DNA from: Phycisphaerales bacterium
GTDB lineage: Bacteria; Planctomycetota; Phycisphaerae; Phycisphaerales; UBA1924
Reading direction: 5' to 3'
DNA: 64,000 nt
Assembly (NCBI GenBank): GCA_905339235.1
Contig: CAJPFG010000005.1
Span: 124,001-188,000, forward strand
Part shown: positions 58,890-64,000 of the stretch, piece after piece
How positions within the stretch are numbered: position 1 is the stretch's first letter
Layout of the letters: each line of letters starts with the position of its first letter
Notes under the pieces: model-generated
Seen by the model: only the letters and a program-made list of their open reading frames with translations
What the model was told of the DNA's origin: nothing
The model's database searches: none
Position numbers and translations under genes: made by a program

Positions 58890-61454
58890 TCATGCGGTGC
58901 GCCGCCTCCGCGCGGCCGCGAACAACCCCAGCCCCAGGACCATGAGCGCGCCGGGCGTGGGCACCAGCCGGATCGGCTGCCCGTTGACGAACCGGTCCAT
59001 CGTGAACTCTCCCCCGCACCCGAAGTCCTTGAAGTAGAGTTTCCGCCCCGCCAGGTCCAGCACCGAGCCCGCCATCACGCCCAGTTTCTCCACGTACAGC
59101 ACCTCGCTGCCGGACATCGGGTCCTCGCTGTTCCACATATCGGTGAGCCGCACACGGCTGTTGTTCATCAGGCACAACTGCTCCATCGCGAACGGTCGGA
59201 GCAGCCCGTCGAAGTTTGCGCCCCCCACGTCGTGGCTCGCGATCTCCAGGTTGACGAAGGAGTTGTTCGTCCCCCTCGCCCCGTTGTAGACCATGTGAAT
59301 GTCATTCCAGTTGTTGCCGCCCGCGTCGGACGCGATATTCAGGCGGGCGGCGCCCTTCATCTCGATCGTCCCGCGCCCGCTCACCAGCGCGCTCGTGCTC
59401 AGCGTCCAGGCCATGTCGGTCACTTCCATCCGCGCATCCGACGCCCCCGCCGGCGTGTCGAACGCGAACGCGCCCCATTGCAGGATCGCCTCGGAACTCC
59501 CCGGAAGATTCGAGTGAGATCTCAGGACGCCCGGGCCGTCCGTCGCCGAGGACGAGATCTCGATCCGGCTGCTGGCGCCGTTCTCCAGCCGCCCCGCGGC
59601 GTCAACCACCCCACCGCCCCGGATCGCGATCCTCGCCCCGTTCTTGTTCTCCAGCCCGCCGTAGACCGTTCCGTACGGCGGATTCGGAAGCCGGCCGTTC
59701 AACTGCCCGCCCGCGCCCACCGTCACTCGCGCGTTCGGACCGTCGTTGAGAATCCAACCGCTCGCAACGCCGCCCGCCGCGGCCGAGCCCGTCACCGTCA
59801 CGTTCGACCGGTTCGAAAACCCGCCCGCCACCGACAGATTGCCCCCGGCGCCCACCGTGATATCGCCGTCGTTCAGCAGGCGATCGATGTTCGCCGCGGC
59901 CGCGCCGTTGTTGTCGCCCTGCACCGTCAGCCGGCCGACGGTCGCCCCCTGCCGGTGGTTGTGAAAGACCGCCGTGTTCTTCCCCACCCCGTTGCTGGCG
60001 GTGAGAACTCCGCCCCCGACCACATCGAACCGGTTCCAGTTGTGAACCGCCCGGGGCGAGGCCAGCGTCGGGCCCGCGCCGAAGAACCGGGGCAGGTACC
60101 TTCCCGCGTTCATCGTGCCCGCCACGGTCACCGGGCCGTTGGAGTTCATCGCGAGATCCACGTCCACACGCCCGCCATGCTCCACGACGACGCGGCCCAG
60201 GTTCAGCAGCACGGTGTCGCCCTTTCCCGAGGGGAGCGACCGGCCGAATCGCGCCGTCCCGCGATCCTTGACGATCACCTCGCCGCTGTTCTGCATGTTC
60301 CAGCCGATGTCCATCGAAGCCGCCTGCGCACCGCCGCCGATCCGGATCCGACCGCCGTTGAGCGCGCCCGTCCCCGTCCGCCTCCCGTTGGATTGGCCCA
60401 CCGTGCCCGCGACCCTGAGTTCTCCCTTCTGCACGTCGAGCGTTACGTCGTTCAGCAGCCCGTCCAGGTTTGCCGTGCCCCGCGTGATCGTCACCGTCAC
60501 GTCCCGGTCCGCGAAACTCGTGGGGTCGAGCGACACCACGTCGTTATTCCGCGGGACCTGCGCCAGGCCCGCCGAACTCCGGCCCCATCGGTTCGCCGTC
60601 TCCCAGTTCATGTTCGCCCCATCAACGAACGACGTGAACACCCGCTGACCGGCCACTCCGTCGCCGTCGATGAACGGGCGCTGCATGTCCACCCGCACCG
60701 CCTCCGAGAAAGTCCCCGCCACCTGCGGCGACCCCGCGCTGGGCAGCCGAGAATTCCCCGATCGCACCACGCCCATGATCCGCCAGCCCCCCGCGCCGTC
60801 CGGCGAGAGCAGCGGCCCGCCCGAGTCCCCGTTCTGCGTGTACGCAAACCCCGCGTTGACGCCCGTGCGGTCGTAGGTGTACAGCCCGCCGCCGACGCCG
60901 GTCGCGCGCATCCGCCCCGAGCGCTTGTTGCTCGCGAACGCTCCGCGCGTCGTGTCCGTGAAGCCCACCACCGTGTGAATCGTGTTCACCGGCGAGCCCA
61001 CCGCCGCCACAGACGGATCGGCGCCCAGCGACGCCGGCCGGTTGAGCACCAGCATCATGCCCACGTCGTTGGTCGAGAGCCCGCCACCCGCGCCCAGGCG
61101 CCGCTGGTACTGCGGATGCTGCACCCCCAGCGCCGAATACCGATCCACGCCAATCTGAAAGACCTCGTAGTTCACATCGATGAAATCACCGATCGCCGCC
61201 CGGTCCGCGTGCGGGTCGATCACGTGCGCGCACGTCAGCACCCGCCCGTCGCCCAGGTACGACCCCGTGCCGATGTGCATGTTGGGCGCGGTGAACGCCG
61301 TCTGCACCCGTCCCACAAAAAGAAACGTGTCCGGGTTGCCCGGAGTTCCCAGCGTCACGGCCGTGGGCCCGTCCACACCCCGCGCCGCCGTCGCCAACCC
61401 CATCACCGACCCCGCCGCCACCGCCAACCGCGTCGCAACGTTCATCCGGATCAT
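58890..61454 (-). CDS. Secreted trypsin-like serine protease fused to an autotransporter-like stalk with PEP-CTERM-like tail
   Basis: An 854-residue protein. The signal peptide ends near residue 26. Residues about 30-265 form a chymotrypsin-fold protease: VLTCAHVIDP (His), TNDVGMMLVL (Asp) and QNGDSGGPLL (nucleophile Ser). Residues about 290-810 are Gly/Asn/Val-rich repeats (GRIRIGGGAQAASMDIGW) of a beta-solenoid stalk. The C-terminus is a sorting-type tail, VPTPGALMVLGLGLFAAARRRR, with the pattern of PEP-CTERM proteins (Pro-rich motif, hydrophobic helix, Arg cluster). It is probably processed at the inner membrane and exported to the surface. Protease activity is expected since the triad is complete. 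Confidence 0.88.
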   Translation of the reverse strand: MIRMNVATRLAVAAGSVMGLATAARGVDGPTAVTLGTPGNPDTFLFVGRVQTAFTAPNMHIGTGSYLGDGRVLTCAHVIDPHADRAAIGDFIDVNYEVFQIGVDRYSALGVQHPQYQRRLGAGGGLSTNDVGMMLVLNRPASLGADPSVAAVGSPVNTIHTVVGFTDTTRGAFASNKRSGRMRATGVGGGLYTYDRTGVNAGFAYTQNGDSGGPLLSPDGAGGWRIMGVVRSGNSRLPSAGSPQVAGTFSEAVRVDMQRPFIDGDGVAGQRVFTSFVDGANMNWETANRWGRSSAGLAQVPRNNDVVSLDPTSFADRDVTVTITRGTANLDGLLNDVTLDVQKGELRVAGTVGQSNGRRTGTGALNGGRIRIGGGAQAASMDIGWNMQNSGEVIVKDRGTARFGRSLPSGKGDTVLLNLGRVVVEHGGRVDVDLAMNSNGPVTVAGTMNAGRYLPRFFGAGPTLASPRAVHNWNRFDVVGGGVLTASNGVGKNTAVFHNHRQGATVGRLTVQGDNNGAAAANIDRLLNDGDITVGAGGNLSVAGGFSNRSNVTVTGSAAAGGVASGWILNDGPNARVTVGAGGQLNGRLPNPPYGTVYGGLENKNGARIAIRGGGVVDAAGRLENGASSRIEISSSATDGPGVLRSHSNLPGSSEAILQWGAFAFDTPAGASDARMEVTDMAWTLSTSALVSGRGTIEMKGAARLNIASDAGGNNWNDIHMVYNGARGTNNSFVNLEIASHDVGGANFDGLLRPFAMEQLCLMNNSRVRLTDMWNSEDPMSGSEVLYVEKLGVMAGSVLDLAGRKLYFKDFGCGGEFTMDRFVNGQPIRLVPTPGALMVLGLGLFAAARRRRTA

Positions 61455-61577
61455 GAGATCTCTCCTTGCGACCCGCCCAAGCGGGTCTCAAGGAGTTCAA
61501 CGGACGTCTTTCGCAACACTCACGCGCAATGAACGAATCGCGACCGCATCACGCCGCAACGTGCGCCTTACCCGCCC

Positions 61578-63143
61578 CTACCGCCCCGACTTGTACCCGC
61601 GGATCATCCGCTTGGGCGGCAGTTTAGTGGGCACGATGCCACCCGGAAACTTCGCCAGGTCCACCTTCTCGGGCTCGGTGGGGGGCAACTCCTGTTTCAG
61701 CGATGCTTCGACGCGGCCGAGTTTCGGCTCCGGCGGGGCGGAAGCCTCGCCGGGAGCGTTCGCCAGTTGCAGCCCGCCCTCGCGCCTGCCGCCCGGCGCC
61801 TCTCCACGCCATCCCGGCGGCGGGGGCGTGGGCTTGAAGTCCGTGTAGTCCAGTTTCGGGACCTCGGCGTTGATCAGGTGCTCGACGTTTGTCAGCAACT
61901 CTCCCTGCTCGGGCGTCACCAGCGTCCAGGCCACCCCGCCGCGCCCCGCGCGGGCCGTGCGCCCGATCCGATGCACGTAGATCTCGGGGTCTTCGGGGAT
62001 GTCGAAGTTGATGACGTGGGTGATCCCCTCGACGTCGATGCCGCGGGCGGCGAGGTCCGAGGCGATGAGCACGCTGAGCGAACCCGCGCGCAACTTGTCC
62101 ATCGTCTTGTTGCGCTTGCCCTGGGGCATGTCGCCGTGGATCGCGTGCGACTCGATCCCCCGCTCGTTCAGGCCCAGGGTGAGTTCATCCACCGTCCGCT
62201 TGAGGCGGCAGAAGATCAACGTCAGGGCCGGCTCCTCGTGCCGCAGCAGGTGCAGCAGCAGACGCTTCTTGTCCCACTGATTCACCGGGATGTAGAACTG
62301 CTTGACCATCGAAACGGTCAGCGAGCCGCTCTGCACGATGACCTTTTCCGGATCGCGAAGGTACTTGCGGGCCAGTTTCTCGATCTCGGGCGAAATCGTC
62401 GCCGACACGAGCACGGTCTGCCGCGACGGCGGCGTCTGCTCCAGGATCGTGCGGATGTCCTCGCGGAAGCCGATGTCCAGCATCCGGTCCACCTCGTCGA
62501 GCACCACCATCTTGATGTTCTTGAAGTGCAGATGCCCGCGCTCGAGCATGTCCATCACGCGCCCGGGCGTCCCGACGATAATCTGCGCGCCCTTTTCCAG
62601 TTTGCCGACCTGCGTGCGGACCGCCTGCCCGCCGAACAGGGTCATCGCCTTGATGGGCGTCGTGCCCCCGATGTCCTCGATCTCGTGGGTGATCTGGATG
62701 GCCAGTTCGCGAGTGGGCGCGAGGATCAGCGCCTGGAAGGGCACGTCACGCTCGAGGTTGTTCAGCATCGGAAGCGCGAACGCCGCCGTCTTGCCCGTGC
62801 CCGTCTTTGCCTGCCCGATCACGTCCTTCCCGGCCAGGATCGGCGGGATCAGGAACGCCTGCGTCACCGTGGGGTGCTTGAACCCCACCCGCTCCAGCCC
62901 CTTCAGCACGCTGTTGCGCAGGTTGAGTTGCGCGAACGTCTTGGTCTCGTCGAAAATCTCCCCCTTCACCGGCAACGCGGGGATGTAGTGGTCCGCGAGC
63001 GGGTCGCCCGGGATGCCGTCGTGCGGGTTGGATTGGGCGGCGGGATCGGGGCCGGATGCCGGTCCCAATGCGGGCTCCGGTGCGGGCTGCGTGTTCTCGT
63101 GGTCCGGGTTCATGGGCTGGGGGTAGGTGGAAGTTGTGGTCAT
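61578..63143 (-). CDS. DEAD-box RNA helicase
   Basis: A 521-residue helicase. The N-terminal ~70 residues are Pro-rich and disordered. The core has the Q motif (FAQLNLRNSVLKGLERVGFKHPTVTQ), AKTGTGKTAAF (motif I), PTRELAIQI (Ia), VVLDEVDRMLDIGF (motif II, DEVD instead of DEAD), VSATI (III), and HRIGRTARAG (VI). The C-terminal ~90 residues (KPTPPPPGWRGEAPG..) are Pro/Gly/Arg-rich. It unwinds RNA duplexes in ribosome assembly or mRNA decay and could cooperate with the RNase E/G in this window. It is divergent from the methyltransferase at 63329. Confidence 0.93.
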   Translation of the reverse strand: MTTTSTYPQPMNPDHENTQPAPEPALGPASGPDPAAQSNPHDGIPGDPLADHYIPALPVKGEIFDETKTFAQLNLRNSVLKGLERVGFKHPTVTQAFLIPPILAGKDVIGQAKTGTGKTAAFALPMLNNLERDVPFQALILAPTRELAIQITHEIEDIGGTTPIKAMTLFGGQAVRTQVGKLEKGAQIIVGTPGRVMDMLERGHLHFKNIKMVVLDEVDRMLDIGFREDIRTILEQTPPSRQTVLVSATISPEIEKLARKYLRDPEKVIVQSGSLTVSMVKQFYIPVNQWDKKRLLLHLLRHEEPALTLIFCRLKRTVDELTLGLNERGIESHAIHGDMPQGKRNKTMDKLRAGSLSVLIASDLAARGIDVEGITHVINFDIPEDPEIYVHRIGRTARAGRGGVAWTLVTPEQGELLTNVEHLINAEVPKLDYTDFKPTPPPPGWRGEAPGGRREGGLQLANAPGEASAPPEPKLGRVEASLKQELPPTEPEKVDLAKFPGGIVPTKLPPKRMIRGYKSGR

Positions 63144-63328
63144 AGATCATCAATCGGTCGGCGGCCCCGGCCGCCGCCCAAAACGATGATGGGATGCCGC
63201 GGCCTGAGGTCCGAGCGCCGCTCAAAAAACCCTTCGGGTCCGCGGCGCGGAGATGGTCAATAGTAGGCCGCCCCTGCTGTGTCGATTCCGACCAAAGCGC
63301 TCTCGACGCGGCTTCGGTACGCTTGCCC

Positions 63329-64000
63329 ATGCCACGCACCCCGCCCCTGCCTCGCAAGTTCCGCCCCACCGGCGGCCGAATCGTTGCGGAAATGAACGCC
63401 CGGAAAGCCCGTTCACTCCCCGAGAACGGGCACGCCGCGCCGGTGGTTGACCTCGGCCCGCTCGACGGACCGCATCGCGAGCCGACCTACGCCACGCCCG
63501 GCGCCCGATCCCGCGTCTTCGTGGGCGACTGCCGCGAAGTCCTCCGATCGCTCGCCGAGGTCCGCGACTCCAAGTTCGACCTGGTCTTCGCCGACCCGCC
63601 CTTCAACTGGAACCGGGCCTACGACAAGTGGCACGACGCGCTCCCCGAGCGAGAGTACCTCGACTTCACGTACGACTGGCTCACGCTGTGCGTGCGGGCC
63701 CTGCGCCCGGGCGGATCGCTCTGGGTGAACATCCCCGACGACTGGGCCGCGGAGATCGTCTGCTTCATGAAGGGCCGGATGGACCGCAAGCCCGGCGCGC
63801 TCCTGGCGATGCAGAACTGGTGCATCTGGCACTACCGCTTCGGCCAGAACACCAACGCCCGCTTCATCAACAGCAAGGTCCACGCCCTGCACTTCATCAA
63901 GGCCGGCGGCATCAACACCTGGAACCCGCAGGACGTGCTGGAAGTGTCCGACCGCGCCAGCATCTACGGCGACCAGCGCACCATGAACAAGAACGACGGC
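63329..64000 (+). CDS. DNA methyltransferase (N6-adenine/N4-cytosine, DPPF type), 3'-truncated by the window
   Basis: The frame starts at ATG 63329 (MPRTPPLPRKFRPTGGRIV..) and stays open for 224 codons to the window edge. The catalytic motif DPPFNWNRAYDKWHDALP (motif IV) is preceded by VFVGDCREVLRSLAEV (acidic loop, VGDC) and followed by LRPGGSLWVNIPDDW. This order matches the beta-class or similar DNA_methylase N4/N6 group, with a C-terminal S-adenosylmethionine motif expected outside the window. It may be an orphan methyltransferase or part of a restriction-modification system; the partner would lie to the right. The start context is weak. Confidence 0.9.
   Translation, partial: MPRTPPLPRKFRPTGGRIVAEMNARKARSLPENGHAAPVVDLGPLDGPHREPTYATPGARSRVFVGDCREVLRSLAEVRDSKFDLVFADPPFNWNRAYDKWHDALPEREYLDFTYDWLTLCVRALRPGGSLWVNIPDDWAAEIVCFMKGRMDRKPGALLAMQNWCIWHYRFGQNTNARFINSKVHALHFIKAGGINTWNPQDVLEVSDRASIYGDQRTMNKNDG

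Overview
The window is strongly GC-rich, gene-dense bacterial chromosome. It most resembles the phylum Planctomycetota, probably the class Phycisphaerae. Pointers are: two small membrane proteins with the zinc ribbon CxxCGYxLRG..CPEC; ECF sigma factors of the TIGR02999 type, each paired with a TPR serine/threonine kinase; prepilin-like proteins with the GF(T/S)L(I/V)ELLVVIAII start; large secreted proteins ending in VPTPG-type (PEP-CTERM-like) or dockerin-like tails; and an outer-membrane gene set (lpxC, lpxD, ompH/skp, bamA). Taxonomy is inferred from these traits; no rRNA, tRNA, CRISPR array, prophage or insertion sequence was seen.

Layout. 0-11 kb: end of an O-GlcNAc-transferase-like gene, an FAD oxidoreductase, an Mrp ATPase, a secreted Lys/Pro-rich protein, a nucleotide-sugar epimerase, the nitrite-reductase pair nrfH-nrfA, and two tandem PLP enzymes of Cys/Met metabolism. 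11-16 kb: HIT protein, a VapBC-like toxin-antitoxin pair with a visible palindromic operator, a degenerate metallo-beta-lactamase-fold protein, coaD and a GT4 glycosyltransferase. 15.5-23.8 kb: ComEC, two prepilin-like proteins, a DCC protein, and a degenerate Sua5 domain fused to a low-molecular-weight phosphatase, coupled to rpiB. 23.9-29.2 kb: the envelope cluster bamA-ompH-lpxD-lpxC on the minus strand. 29.5-36.3 kb: RNA turnover and regulation: RNase E/G with a long Arg/Gly/Pro tail, a PEP phosphotransferase (enzyme I), a Rho factor without a recognisable cold-shock domain, and a FlgM-like protein. 36.5-45.3 kb: lipoprotein, a fibre-like secreted protein, two paralogous secreted metzincin proteases, a zinc-ribbon membrane protein and SpoVR. 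45.4-52.3 kb: two sigma-kinase modules arranged back to back. 52.4-61.5 kb: a beta-solenoid protein with a dockerin-like tail, a GH13 enzyme, an FHA-GAF-PP2C phosphatase and a trypsin-like protease with an adhesin-like stalk. 61.6-64 kb: a DEAD-box helicase and a truncated DNA methyltransferase.

How they work together. nrfH-nrfA forms a periplasmic ammonia-forming nitrite reductase. bamA/ompH/lpxD/lpxC builds the outer membrane and lipid A. The sigma-kinase modules and the FHA-PP2C protein suggest control by protein phosphorylation. The secreted proteases and repeat proteins suggest heavy investment in the cell surface or exoproteome.

The most unusual signals are the mirrored sigma/kinase modules, whose sigma factors carry a threonine where ECF sigmas normally have an acidic motif; the Rho without its cold-shock domain, with an Arg/Gly tract like that in the RNase E tail; the degenerate Sua5-phosphatase fusion; and the fibre plus twin-metzincin cassette.
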